A stretch of 64,000 nt of DNA from Bacillus sp. FJAT-27225 (GCF_001685025.1 NZ_MAYU01000021.1:558001-622000); one strand, 5' to 3'. Shown: positions 42,695 to 52,066, numbered from the stretch's first letter. Numbers and translations are program-made. The notes: a model not told the origin generated them from the letters alone.

Positions 42695-44017
42695 TTACTT
42701 CAGCAGCTCATCCACTTTCTTTTGAGCATCGTCCATTGCTTGTTTGGCTGTTTTTTCGCCATTGAATACAAGCTGCAGCTCTGTTTGGATAGCTTCATCA
42801 ATCTTTTTCCATTCTGGGTGGCGTGGAAGCATCACAACTTGTGATGACATTTCCTGTGCACGAGCCATTTGTGGATTGTCTTTATATGGATCTTTATCAG
42901 CTGTGCTGATTCGTGCAGGGAATGTTCCATACTTCTGTGCCATTGTGAATTGTTCGTCAGTTGTATTGATAAACTTCATGAATTCGCCGACCATTTTCTT
43001 CTTGCCTTTATCTTCCTGATGGAACATCGTCCAGCCGCCTACACCGCCGATTGTAACGGGTTCGCCCGTTTTTCCAGTTGGATAGTTGGCAACTGCAAAG
43101 TTAGTTGGGTATTTACCTTGTGCCGCGCCAATTGCCCAAGTTGCCCAAGGCTGCATAGCAACTGTTCTTTGTTGTTCATTTGCCCAGGCTTGGAACGTGC
43201 CGCCAACGTCTGCTCCGCCTGAAGATTCAGGGGAAACTTTGTCTTTTAGTTTCAGGTCTGCAAGGCGTTGAATTGCGTCAACTGCTTCAGGGCTATTGAA
43301 AGTGAATTTCTTCATGTCCTTGCTTAATGGGCTGCCGCCATCAATATAGAAGAACGGCCATGCTTCATAGTATCCAGGCAAGATGTAAGTGGAAAAACCG
43401 AACACATCTGTCTTGCCATCGCCATCGCGGTCAAATGTCAATTTCTCGGCTGCATCCAGGAATTCATCCCAAGTCCACTCGCCGTTTGCCGGTGGCTCAA
43501 CACCGCGCTCCTTGAATAAGTCAAGGTTCAAAAGCATTGTATGGACAGTCATTGAGTTAGGAACTCCATAGAGCTTGCCATCATATTTGTATGCGTCAAG
43601 AGCATTCGGATAAAAATCTTTTAGTTCATCTTTTGTATAAAGGTCATCAACTTGTTCGATAACACCCTGGTCGATTTGGTCGATGCTGACCGCGCTTCCG
43701 CTAATATCAACAGGTGCGATATCTGGCCAGGACTTTCCGGCAATCGATACACCAAGTTTGTTCGGAAGTTCAGCCCATGGAACTTGGACAAGCTCCACTT
43801 TAACGCCTTCATTCTCTGCTTCAAATTGCTTAATTTTCTCTTCCATCCAGTGGTATTTATTATCTTTATCATCTGGCCAGCGCGGACCGTCCCACACAGT
43901 GATGGTGCCTTTCCAATCTTTGCCGCTTTCTGTGCCCTTTGTATTGTCACTGCTGCATGCTGCCAAAGCTCCAATACTTAAACTAGCCGCAAGAAATAAG
44001 TTAAGCATTTTCTTCAT
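42695..44017 (-). CDS. Sugar ABC transporter substrate-binding lipoprotein, recycling cluster
   Basis: The 440-aa protein has a lipoprotein signal (FLAASLSIGALAAC, Cys20 as lipid site) and the family 1 solute-binding fold (TITVWDGPRWPDDKDNKYHW). ATG 44017 has GGGGG 7 nt upstream; the frame open to 44077 is rejected because it would bury the signal peptide. It should capture a sugar outside the membrane for permeases 41680 and 40710. The cluster points to MurNAc, anhydro-MurNAc or muropeptide disaccharides, but this is inference from neighbours. Confidence 0.88.
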   Translation of the reverse strand: MKKMLNLFLAASLSIGALAACSSDNTKGTESGKDWKGTITVWDGPRWPDDKDNKYHWMEEKIKQFEAENEGVKVELVQVPWAELPNKLGVSIAGKSWPDIAPVDISGSAVSIDQIDQGVIEQVDDLYTKDELKDFYPNALDAYKYDGKLYGVPNSMTVHTMLLNLDLFKERGVEPPANGEWTWDEFLDAAEKLTFDRDGDGKTDVFGFSTYILPGYYEAWPFFYIDGGSPLSKDMKKFTFNSPEAVDAIQRLADLKLKDKVSPESSGGADVGGTFQAWANEQQRTVAMQPWATWAIGAAQGKYPTNFAVANYPTGKTGEPVTIGGVGGWTMFHQEDKGKKKMVGEFMKFINTTDEQFTMAQKYGTFPARISTADKDPYKDNPQMARAQEMSSQVVMLPRHPEWKKIDEAIQTELQLVFNGEKTAKQAMDDAQKKVDELLK

Positions 44018-44138
44018 TGGATTTCCCCCTAAATTTTTTTGAAAAATAAAGCTTCCATTGTGATCCCAGCAAGACATTCACCGATTATTTCCGGTCCTCG
44101 CCTCCTTTCCGTGTCCATCCTATGCAACCAAAGGATTC

Positions 44139-45314
44139 CTACCAGGCGATTTTCCCCATGATAACTGGATTTCTCGCCCCGGTAGCCGACGGCAAATTGT
44201 TGAATCGTTTCATCAAACACTGGTAACCCAGCAGGGCAAATACGGCAGCTTCCTTCGCATCACCTAGAATCCCAAGCTCGTCAGTGCTGCCTATCTTTAT
44301 CGCTTGGGGCAGCTGGCTTCGCAATCGTGCCATTAAGGTACGGTTATGCCAGCCCCCGCCGCTGATAAATACTTCTTCAATTTTGTGGCTTTCTAGTAAT
44401 CTGGAAATACCCGAGACAAGCGTCCGTGCTGTCAACTCAGTGATGGTGGCCAGTTTATCCTCAGCTGAAAGGCTTGTCTGTTCCCAGCATTTTCTTGCAT
44501 ACTCACTGCCAAACAATTCCCTGCCGGTACTTTTCGGCGCTGGTTGCTTGTAATAATCATGAGCAAGCAGTTCGGCGAGCCATTCTTCATCTATTGTTCC
44601 GCTTGCAGCAATACTGCCATTGTCATCGAATGTTTGCTTCCCGTTTGTGGCCCAGCCGGCAAAGGCATCGATGATCATATTGCCTGGGCCTGTATCAAAT
44701 GCAAGGATGCTTTCATCACTGTTTTCAGGCGGCAGCACAGTGATGTTGGCGATCCCGCCAATGTTCACTAACACTCGGCCAGTTTCTTTTTGCTGAAATA
44801 ACAGCTGATCGGCATAGGGCACCAATGGCGCGCCTTGCCCTCCGGCAGCCATGTCTCTCGTTCGAAAATCTCCGATGGTTGTGACGCCGGTACGTTCAGC
44901 AATTAAGCCGATGTCCCCAATTTGCAGAGTGGAAGCAACGGAATACCCTTCGATTTCGACGCGTTCAGGCTGGTGGAAAATCGTTTGTCCATGTGAACTG
45001 ATTAGATTAATCTCATCAAGCGTCCGGTTTGCTTCTGATACGGCCTTTTTGGCAGCAGCCGCAAACAGCTCTCCAAGCAGCATATTCATATCCGAAATAT
45101 CCTCAATACGTGCCTTGTTTGGGTCGCAAAGCTGTAAAATCCTTTCTCGTACCTTTTCTGAAAAAGGCAGAGTCGCAAAATGGAGAAGCTTCAATTGAAT
45201 ATTTTCGTTTTCTTCGGTAATCGAAACCAAAGCGGCATCAATTCCATCCAGAGAAGTTCCCGACATAAGCCCGACAACCAACGTTTCGGCCTTATCCTTA
45301 TGCACGTTATTCAC
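44139..45314 (-). CDS. anmK: Anhydro-N-acetylmuramic acid kinase
   Basis: The 391-aa protein begins VVGLMSGTSLDGIDAALVSI, the AnmK signature, and has the sugar kinase/actin fold (LVNIGGIANITVLPPE; AFDTGPGNMIIDAF; EVFISGGGWHN). AnmK hydrolyses the 1,6-anhydro ring while phosphorylating anhydro-MurNAc to MurNAc-6-P. GTG start with GGAGG 7 nt upstream. Its presence implies that anhydro sugars, products of lytic transglycosylases, are recycled. The SpoIID/LytB protein at 52108 is a candidate source. MurQ would use the product. Confidence 0.95.
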   Translation of the reverse strand: MNNVHKDKAETLVVGLMSGTSLDGIDAALVSITEENENIQLKLLHFATLPFSEKVRERILQLCDPNKARIEDISDMNMLLGELFAAAAKKAVSEANRTLDEINLISSHGQTIFHQPERVEIEGYSVASTLQIGDIGLIAERTGVTTIGDFRTRDMAAGGQGAPLVPYADQLLFQQKETGRVLVNIGGIANITVLPPENSDESILAFDTGPGNMIIDAFAGWATNGKQTFDDNGSIAASGTIDEEWLAELLAHDYYKQPAPKSTGRELFGSEYARKCWEQTSLSAEDKLATITELTARTLVSGISRLLESHKIEEVFISGGGWHNRTLMARLRSQLPQAIKIGSTDELGILGDAKEAAVFALLGYQCLMKRFNNLPSATGARNPVIMGKIAW

Positions 45315-45396
45315 ATTCCGGCCTCCTTTCGTCCAGCTAGTTACTTTTTAATGCACCGATTATTCAGTCTAGAGGTAAGCCCTTTTGTTGCGACAA

Positions 45397-46992
45397 CTAT
45401 TGTGGTATCGTCACTGGCAGCTTGCCTGTCACCACTGCCTGGCCGTATATGGCCTGAGCTGCGATTTTAAGTGCCGGATACGGAAATTCGTATGTGCAAA
45501 TATAAGCATGGATATCAGGCAAATATGCTAAATCATAAGGGCTCCTCGTTGCCACCACAACAATTGGCACACCCGTGTCGTGCAGCTTTTCCACAAGTTT
45601 TACTTGGGCATCACCCGGCTTCGCGGTCAACGTGCCAATAATGATGAAATCAAAATCCTTGGCAACTTCAGCCGCCCGGTCGATTTCTTCAGCTGTTGCC
45701 GGGTTCGATAACTCCAATACATGCGCAAGAGGATCAAGTTCCTTAACGGCCTCTCCAAGGTGCATCGATGAATAGCGCTTATCTTCCACTTGCATCGTAT
45801 ACGTATTTTCGGAATAAACAACGAGCACTTTTTGTTTGCCAATTGTATTGAGCGGCAAAATTTCCTTGTTTTTCACAACGGTGATGCCCTGCTTATATAT
45901 CACGTCCGCCAATTGTTCGTGCTCCTGGCAGCCAACGATAGAAGGAACAAGTGCATTTCCCACAAGGTTTAGATCATCCCAATGAATATACGTATCTTTT
46001 AATCTCTCGATACGTCCTGCAGCAGCATCAATGGTCTCCTTATCTATTTCACCCGCTTCAACTGCCCTAACAATCGCCTCAATTGTATCTTTCTGGAGGT
46101 TGTGGAGATGGGAAACCATTATTAAATCCACCCCTGCTTTGATTGCAGCTACACCACCTGCTGCTGTTCCAATTGTATTGGCGATTGCGTTCATCTCCAT
46201 GCAATCCGTCGTAACAACCCCATCAAAGCCTAACTGTTCACGCAAAAGTCCGGTGATGACTTTTTTCGATAAAGTCGCAGGGACACCAGGTGTATCTTCA
46301 ATCGCCGGAAAATACACATGGGCGGACATAATCGTATCGGCACCTTGTTTGATGTTTTCGGTAAAAGGCTTTAGCTCAACCTCTTGCAGCCTGTCGATAC
46401 TATGGGAGATGACTGGAAGATCGAGATGTGAATCGACATTCGTATCCCCATGACCTGGAAAGTGCTTTAATGTCGTGATCACGCCGGCATCCTGCATGCC
46501 TTTCATCGCATGCTGGCCAAATAAGCTAACCTTGTCAGCCGATTCGCCGTAAGAACGTACTCCAATCACCGGGTTTTCGGGATTATTATTGACATCGAGC
46601 ACTGGCGCCAGATTCCAGTTGATTCCAAGAGCTTTTAGTTCTTTTCCAGTCGCCAGGCCAACCCTGTAGGCATTTTCCGGGTTGCCGGTTGCTCCCAGCA
46701 GCATTGCACCAGGAAAGATGGTCGCTCCCTCGCCAAGCCGGCGGACGACTCCATTTTCTTGGTCGATGCAAATCAGAAGCGGCTGTTCATGCCCTGCTGC
46801 TCTTGCTTCCCTTTGTAGCTCGTTCGTCAAATTTAAAATTTCCTGAGGAGTGCCAATGTTTCGCCCAAAAAGGATAATGCCTCCCACATGGTGCTCCCTG
46901 ATCAGTTCCTTAATTTCTTCGGAAGCGGTTGTTCCCTTAAAACCAACGACCAACAGCTGTCCGACTTTTTTGCGCAGTTCACTGCTTTTCAA
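45397..46992 (-). CDS. nagZ: Beta-N-acetylhexosaminidase NagZ (GH3)
   Basis: The 531-aa protein has the GH3 barrel with KHFPGHGDTNVDSHLDLPVI holding the catalytic His-Asp dyad loop, and the nucleophile Asp in VVTTDCMEMNAIAN. A C-terminal alpha/beta domain covers about 380-531. It should remove GlcNAc from GlcNAc-MurNAc (or anhydro-MurNAc) units. TTG start with GGAGG 9 nt upstream. There is no signal peptide, unlike exported YbbD of B. subtilis, so it is cytoplasmic like the NagZ of Gram-negatives. It lies between AnmK and the PIG-L gene. Confidence 0.93.
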   Translation of the reverse strand: MKSSELRKKVGQLLVVGFKGTTASEEIKELIREHHVGGIILFGRNIGTPQEILNLTNELQREARAAGHEQPLLICIDQENGVVRRLGEGATIFPGAMLLGATGNPENAYRVGLATGKELKALGINWNLAPVLDVNNNPENPVIGVRSYGESADKVSLFGQHAMKGMQDAGVITTLKHFPGHGDTNVDSHLDLPVISHSIDRLQEVELKPFTENIKQGADTIMSAHVYFPAIEDTPGVPATLSKKVITGLLREQLGFDGVVTTDCMEMNAIANTIGTAAGGVAAIKAGVDLIMVSHLHNLQKDTIEAIVRAVEAGEIDKETIDAAAGRIERLKDTYIHWDDLNLVGNALVPSIVGCQEHEQLADVIYKQGITVVKNKEILPLNTIGKQKVLVVYSENTYTMQVEDKRYSSMHLGEAVKELDPLAHVLELSNPATAEEIDRAAEVAKDFDFIIIGTLTAKPGDAQVKLVEKLHDTGVPIVVVATRSPYDLAYLPDIHAYICTYEFPYPALKIAAQAIYGQAVVTGKLPVTIPQ

Positions 46993-47007
46993 GTTTTCGC
47001 GCCTCCT

Positions 47008-47724
47008 TTATAGGTCAAACCCGGGAATAGCCGGCCCTCTTCTAATATTCGCTCCCACAGGAAACTTTAATGTTTGGGCATAAGCAGTCCGGTTCAGGCA
47101 GCCTCTCATCGTTCCAAGCGCCTTATAATAATCGTAATAACGGAAATCCTTCGATTTCATGACAAACCTATATTGGCTAATTGCCTCGAGATATGTATCA
47201 AATTCATCACTGACATCAACATAAATATCCGGGATATAGCCCTCCATGTCCTCCCAATTCTCGCTATGGAACATCCTTGTTAAAGAATGGGGCGGCAGTC
47301 CATCCAAATCAAAGCCTGGAAGGGCAGCTTTTAACCATGCAGCTTGAACAATTTTGGGGCAAAGGGCATGGTCGGGATGCATACTGTTTTCCCAATGTGT
47401 GATAACAGCATTTGGCTTTAGTTTTCTGAACCAGGTTGCCACACGGGAAATGGTTTCATCGTCATCCTTTAATTCCGCATCTTTATAATCAAGGGTAATG
47501 CTTTTCGCGCCAAGAACAGCAGCAGCCTTCTCTGCTTCATTTATTTTTTGCTGGCGATATTCCTCAACGCCTATTCCTGCAGGTGTGCCTTTTTCCCCGG
47601 CTGTTAAATGCAATAACGTGACTTCGTGTCCTGCTTTTGCATATTTATGGGCGATCGCGCCGGCCTGGAGTTCTACATCACCGCAATGGGCGCCCACCAG
47701 CATAATGTGAAATTTCTTGTCCAC
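47008..47724 (-). CDS. PIG-L/LmbE-family protein with altered active-site motif
   Basis: The 238-aa protein has the PIG-L fold (FHIMLVGAHCGDVELQAG) and the second metal motif SMHPDHALC (His116, Asp118, His119). The usual AHPDD motif reads AHCGD: His13 and Asp16, expected zinc ligands, remain, but the Asp that acts as general base is Gly15. Typical family members remove N-acetyl from GlcNAc derivatives. Position inside the operon next to NagZ and the AmiE-like gene suggests an amino-sugar or muropeptide substrate, with a changed mechanism or a binding role. It starts ATG 16 nt from the AmiE-like gene. Confidence 0.8.
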   Translation of the reverse strand: MDKKFHIMLVGAHCGDVELQAGAIAHKYAKAGHEVTLLHLTAGEKGTPAGIGVEEYRQQKINEAEKAAAVLGAKSITLDYKDAELKDDDETISRVATWFRKLKPNAVITHWENSMHPDHALCPKIVQAAWLKAALPGFDLDGLPPHSLTRMFHSENWEDMEGYIPDIYVDVSDEFDTYLEAISQYRFVMKSKDFRYYDYYKALGTMRGCLNRTAYAQTLKFPVGANIRRGPAIPGFDL

Positions 47725-47739
47725 GTTATCTCCCCCTGG

Positions 47740-48790
47740 TCAATTGAAATGTGACCGAATGATTGTGTGCAGCCTCGGCCGCAAGCGAAGAATAGGATAT
47801 TTCCGGCCAAAGTGCACCCGATTTGTCAGTAAAATAACATACAGCCTGATCTCTGGATCAAACCAGATGCTAGTTCCGGTAAAACCAGTATGTCCGTAGG
47901 CTGAATCAGAGAAAAGGTCGCCACAGCTGGAATTGTTCGGGCTTTTTAAAACCCAGCCCAGCCCCCTGAACTCCTTGCTAAACGCTGAAAAATTCTTACG
48001 GGCAAGCTGCAGTGATTGTTTTGATAAAAGGCGTTCTCCTTTGAAAACGCCATCATTTTCAAGCATTGAAGCATAGTTTGCCAGATCTTTGATGGTCGAA
48101 AATAAACCTGCATGGCCGCTAATTCCACCCATGCTTTCTGTATTGTCATCATGAACAATTCCAAGCTTATAACCGTTTAACTTGTCACTGAATTCTGTAG
48201 CTGCATACCGTGACCTCTTCAAACCTTGGAAGAAACCCTGTTTCATTCATCTCGAGCCTGTCGAACCATTCACGCTTCACATACGCTTCAAACGGTTCTT
48301 CTGTTACGGTTTCGATTAATCTATAGAGTGTAATAAATCCCAGGTCGCTATAAATCACCTCTTCGCCAACGCCGGCCACTGGCTGGTCACAATATATCCG
48401 TTCCAAAATTTGTTCGGTTGTTAAGTTTTCGTAAAAATAGTTATAATGTGCGGCAAGCCCTGACGTATGGGTTAACAGGTTTTTAAATGTAATTTCCGAT
48501 TTTCCGTGCTTGCCGAACTCAGGGAGGAAATAGGCAACCTTATCGTCCAGATGCCATTTTCCTTCTTCCATCAGCTTCAGCACAATCGGCAAGGTCGCAA
48601 CCACTTTTGTTAACGAAGCCAAATCGAAAACCGTATTCAACTGCATCGGTTCCTTTTTTGGAAAAACAACCCGGTTTCCTATCGCTTTTTGAAGGATGGT
48701 CCCCCCTTGATGGGAAATATGAATCACTGCTCCGGGGATATGCCCCTCGTCTATTTCCTGCTGTAGGAAATGGAGAACTCGCCTTTCCAT
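47740..48790 (-). pseudogene. amiE: AmiE/YbbE-like serine hydrolase, frameshifted
   Basis: Two frames encode one beta-lactamase-fold protein. The first (48790 to about 48211) has the SxxK motif FDLASLTKVVAT and the YSDLGF motif (Tyr-x-Asn site). The second continues RYAATEFSDKLNGYKLG, GGISGHAGLFSTIKDLANYA and GHTGFTGT. The frames join if one base near 48211 is removed (GTC-A-CGG becomes GTC-CGG, giving EEVRYAATEF). Intact YbbE/AmiE cleaves the lactyl-peptide amide from MurNAc-peptides. No signal peptide is seen. The lesion may be a real mutation or a sequencing error, since every motif on both sides is conserved. Confidence 0.85.
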
Positions 48791-48796
48791 AATGGG

Positions 48797-49711
48797 TTAC
48801 TGCCCTTCTTTCGCAAGTTCGATTGCCCGCCGTGTAAACCCATTGGCAAGTCCAATGACTTCATTTGCCTTCTCGACGGAAACTCCGCCCATTAGCATGA
48901 CAATTGCCGGCTTTACACGTTGATTGGTTTCTTTAAGCGCTTTTTCTGCCTCTTCATACGGAACGCCTGTTATTTCCATGACAATTTGCTTCGCTCTTTC
49001 CACTAACTTTATATTGCTGGCATTCACATCAACCATCAGGTTGTCATAAATTTTTCCAAGCTTAATCATCGTAGTGGTCGACAGCATATTTAAAATCATC
49101 TTTTGGGCGGTTGCCGCCTTTAATCGTGTCGAGCCTGACAAAATTTCCGGACCTGTTACAACTTCAATTTTATGGTCGGCATATTTGCTGATTTCAGCAT
49201 TTTGATTGCAGGCTAACGCTATCGTTGCTGCCCCGAGCTTGCGGGCATGCTCCAGCGCGCCAATTACATAAGGTGTCCGTCCGCTTGCAGCAATACCAAC
49301 CACTACATCGTTTTCGTTGAAGCCCCTGTTCACAAGATCCTTCGCGCCATCTTCCGGACAGTCCTCGGCTCCTTCAACTGCTGTAAACATAGCGGATTCT
49401 CCTCCGGCGATAATGGCCTGGACTAGCTCCGGCGGCGTACAGAAGGTCGGCGGGCATTCCGCTGCATCCAGGACTCCAAGCCTTCCACTCGTACCCGCAC
49501 CAACATAAAACAACCGGCCATTATTTTTTAAAGCGTGATAAATGACTTCAATCGCCGTTCCGATCTGCGGCAGCACGGCTTCAATCGCATCGGCAACATT
49601 GCTGTCTTCCTTATTCATAAGGGTTATTATTTCAAGCGTAGAAAGCTGGTCGATATTCCGCGACCGCTCATTTCGCTGCTCTGTCGTTAATGCTGTAAAA
49701 TTGACATTCAC
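48797..49711 (-). CDS. murQ: N-acetylmuramic acid 6-phosphate etherase
   Basis: The 304-aa protein is a SIS-domain etherase with RNIDQLSTLEIITLMNKED, LFYVGAGTSGRLGVLDAAEC, the PPTF.TPPELVQAIIAGG loop and GSTRLKAATAQKMILNML. It cleaves the D-lactyl ether of MurNAc-6-P, giving GlcNAc-6-P and lactate. GTG 49711 has GGAAAGG 10 nt upstream; GTG 49720 is too close to it. It lies at the head of the operon after the tandem GNAT gene. Its GlcNAc-6-P product would be used by NagA, encoded 33 kb away in this window. Confidence 0.95.
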   Translation of the reverse strand: MNVNFTALTTEQRNERSRNIDQLSTLEIITLMNKEDSNVADAIEAVLPQIGTAIEVIYHALKNNGRLFYVGAGTSGRLGVLDAAECPPTFCTPPELVQAIIAGGESAMFTAVEGAEDCPEDGAKDLVNRGFNENDVVVGIAASGRTPYVIGALEHARKLGAATIALACNQNAEISKYADHKIEVVTGPEILSGSTRLKAATAQKMILNMLSTTTMIKLGKIYDNLMVDVNASNIKLVERAKQIVMEITGVPYEEAEKALKETNQRVKPAIVMLMGGVSVEKANEVIGLANGFTRRAIELAKEGQ

Positions 49712-49766
49712 ATAGGACACGCCTTTCCAAGTTGCAGATTTTTAATTACATATAGTGCTAGAAGCA

Positions 49767-50720
49767 TTACAAGTCTTTATAAAATTGCTGATACTGTTTC
49801 CATGTTTTGAAACCGAGCTTGCCGTAAAATTCATTTAATCCGGTCCAATCAATAATGATTCGATTGATCTTTCTTTCCCTTAAATAGCAGACGGCCGCTT
49901 CAACAACCGCTAATCCATATCCATTCTTTCTTTCCAGCCGATCTATTCCCAGCGGGCCTATTCCGCCCAACGGTTCCTTAAACAGGGGAGCCCAATAGAC
50001 ATTCTGGGCAATAAACGGTGAATCGGGGTCATTAATCCTGCAGAAGCCAATAATCTCCCCTGCTTTTTTTATTATCACAAACTCTCTTCCAGTGCCGCCC
50101 CTCCTGAAATAATGAATCGCTTCATATTCCCATCTGCCGGGAAAACAACGATGCAGGAAAGAAAGCAGCTGTTCCTTTTCACCCTTTGCCAGAAGCGAAA
50201 TCTCGATGTCTGCTTGCTTTGGCATGGCGGTTTTATGATCGGATTGGTAATCGCAGATTAAATCGGCCTCGATACTGGCTGCCACATAGCCTTTTTGTTC
50301 AAACCATTGTTTCGTATTTTCAAAGGTTGTAGGTATACCGGGAAAATAATGATAGGGATCCCGGCCCAACATCACCTTCTTGCAGTTGTTGTCCTTAAGA
50401 GCCATTTCACCCTTTTCCAATAAAGCGCTTCCAATTCCCTGCTGCCGAAAAGAAGATTTCACAAGCAACGCCTGAATCCAGCCAGTTTGTTTATTCATCG
50501 GTACAGAAAGTTTCTCTCTCCATGTTTTTGAGACAATAAAACCTGCCACCTGATGCTTTTCATCAAGTGCTATCCATGATCCTTCCGGCAGGATGTTTTC
50601 ATCATCAAAGCTGTTTTGTGTAAAAAGTTCCCTGGTCATAGGGAATTCGGAGCCAATTTCGGAGTTCCATAACTCGACTAATTGTGATACCCTTCCTCTA
50701 TCCCACGGTATGTATTTCAC
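49767..50720 (-). CDS. Tandem GNAT-domain acetyltransferase (2), YbbJ-like position
   Basis: The 317-aa protein has two GNAT domains: LLVKSSFRQQGIGSALLEKG near residue 92 and a second ending GLNEFYGKLGFKTWKQY. In B. subtilis a GNAT gene (ybbJ) also adjoins murQ, so the association is conserved. ATG is preceded by a G-rich stretch about 8 nt upstream. Its own promoter (50777-50805) overlaps a TGAAAT-type inverted repeat. Substrate unknown; it is similar in layout to 38311-39258 but not a close copy. Confidence 0.8.
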   Translation of the reverse strand: MKYIPWDRGRVSQLVELWNSEIGSEFPMTRELFTQNSFDDENILPEGSWIALDEKHQVAGFIVSKTWREKLSVPMNKQTGWIQALLVKSSFRQQGIGSALLEKGEMALKDNNCKKVMLGRDPYHYFPGIPTTFENTKQWFEQKGYVAASIEADLICDYQSDHKTAMPKQADIEISLLAKGEKEQLLSFLHRCFPGRWEYEAIHYFRRGGTGREFVIIKKAGEIIGFCRINDPDSPFIAQNVYWAPLFKEPLGGIGPLGIDRLERKNGYGLAVVEAAVCYLRERKINRIIIDWTGLNEFYGKLGFKTWKQYQQFYKDL

Positions 50721-50776
50721 TCAGGGCACCCCCCTTTTCCTCACAGCATTTCCGTCCATCTCGTTAAGATAGCTCC

Positions 50777-50815
50777 ATTATATCAAGCTCAAAGAAAATG
50801 TGAAATAAAAATTCA
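50777..50815 (-). promoter_or_regulatory. Promoter of GNAT-murQ operon with TGAAAT-type operator
   Basis: On the minus strand -10 TATAAT (50782-50777) with a 17-nt spacer to a weak -35 TTTCAC. TGAAATAAAAATTCA (50801-50815) overlaps the -35, where a repressor of the RpiR type could block polymerase. Confidence 0.5.
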
Positions 50816-50844
50816 AAACTACCATACATTTTTGTACTATTATT

Positions 50845-51810
50845 TCAAACTCTGTTCATATTTTCTACAAAACTTTTATTAATCGATTGATTACTGCCTG
50901 CAAATCCGGCAATAACCGCCCCGCCGACAGGCTCAATTTCCGGTTTCATCAGCTGAACACGAACATTCAATTGAAGCAATTTTGTTTGGAGGATGGGGAC
51001 AAGCAGGTCTTCCCGATTAAACACACCGCCCGCCAAGACCACCGGAATCGGTTTGTTAGATTCCTTAAATAACGTATTTCTTATACATTCAATTGCTTTC
51101 GCGAGTTTGAAGCTGGCATCGTGCACGATTTGGCTGGCAACTTCATCGTGTTCATCCAGGGCTGCTGTAACGTATTTGCTTAGCGGAGCAATCGCATTTC
51201 TCGATTTTCCTGCTTCATAAATGAATGGAATGAGTTCAGGTGGTTCCTGAACCTGAAAATGTCCAAGTAGCATGTTTGTAAGGATCGTTTTCGGCCCCCT
51301 GCCATCGTACGCTTTAAAAACAGCATTCACTGCTGCCCTTCCGATGTCATATCCGCTGCCTTCATCATCAACCAAGTAGCCCCAGCCGCCCGCTCTCTGC
51401 CTTTCTCCATCGGCATTTATGCCAAATGTGATCGAGCCCGTCCCTGCTATTTGGACGATGCCCGGGATACCCAATGTTCCTGAATACAAAGCATTCATTG
51501 CATCATTATCAACGATGATCCTCGCTTTGGAAGGTATAAAGCAGGCAAGCAGCTTCTTCATTGCCTCTCTCGATTCAGGGCGATCCACTCCTGACATTCC
51601 TGCAAAAACGGTATCGAGCATTAAAAATATCTTTTCATTTTGATTCCTTAATGAAGCAAATAAGACGAACAGCTCTTTTTTCACACTGTCCAACTCCACA
51701 CCATTATGATTGGTCGCTCCAACTGTCTCACTTGCATATACGTTTCCAAACCGGTCGGCAATAACTCCCTTTGTCTTCGTTCCACCGCCATCAATTCCAA
51801 GTACATACAT
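50845..51810 (-). CDS. BadF/BadG-type sugar kinase (N-acetylglucosamine/N-acetylmuramic acid kinase, MurK-like)
   Basis: The 321-aa protein has the ASKHA nucleotide-binding start YVLGIDGGGTKTKGVIAD and the GTGS loop GIVQIAGTGSITFGI, with VVLAGGVFNREDLLVPIL near residue 265. It is the family of Clostridium MurK, which phosphorylates MurNAc and GlcNAc. ATG 51810 has GGGGG 8 nt upstream. In this cluster without a PTS importer it would provide MurNAc-6-P from imported sugar for MurQ. It heads the minus-strand group. Confidence 0.82.
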   Translation of the reverse strand: MYVLGIDGGGTKTKGVIADRFGNVYASETVGATNHNGVELDSVKKELFVLFASLRNQNEKIFLMLDTVFAGMSGVDRPESREAMKKLLACFIPSKARIIVDNDAMNALYSGTLGIPGIVQIAGTGSITFGINADGERQRAGGWGYLVDDEGSGYDIGRAAVNAVFKAYDGRGPKTILTNMLLGHFQVQEPPELIPFIYEAGKSRNAIAPLSKYVTAALDEHDEVASQIVHDASFKLAKAIECIRNTLFKESNKPIPVVLAGGVFNREDLLVPILQTKLLQLNVRVQLMKPEIEPVGGAVIAGFAGSNQSINKSFVENMNRV

Positions 51811-51848
51811 GAACATAGCCCCCACGACAAATTCTTTTTACACTTCCC

Positions 51849-51876
51849 ATTATAAAATATTAAAATTATATTTCAA
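51849..51876 (-). promoter_or_regulatory. Promoter of kinase gene with TGAAAT-type half operator
   Basis: -35 TTGAAA (51876-51871), 16-nt spacer, -10 TATAAT (51854-51849) on the minus strand. TGAAATATAATTTT overlaps the -35 and spacer, resembling the operators at 50801 and 51919. Confidence 0.5.
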
Positions 51877-51918
51877 TTGGTTTATTAAACTTTTAAAATA
51901 TAATTTTAAAATGTCCAC

Positions 51919-51933
51919 TGAAATAAAATTTCA
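51919..51933. promoter_or_regulatory. Palindrome TGAAAT-AAA-ATTTCA, candidate RpiR/MurR operator
   Basis: A perfect inverted repeat with a 3-nt centre lies between the divergent kinase and SpoIID-like genes. A related copy (TGAAATAAAATATTG, 51951-51965) overlaps the -35 of the SpoIID promoter. Confidence 0.5.
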
Positions 51934-51962
51934 CTATTATTCTAAATAATTGAAATAAAATA

Positions 51963-51992
51963 TTGACTAGACTTGTTTATAGTCCCTATAAT
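51963..51992 (+). promoter_or_regulatory. Sigma-A promoter of the SpoIID/LytB gene
   Basis: TTGACT (51963-51968), 18-nt spacer, TATAAT (51987-51992). A TGAAAT element overlaps the -35 and a cre site lies 75 nt downstream. Confidence 0.65.
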
Positions 51993-52066
51993 TTAAGTGT
52001 CTTGGAAAATAAATTACTAGAAGGGGGGAGAAATGGTAGATCGTTGTTAGCCACTTTCCATTTTTT

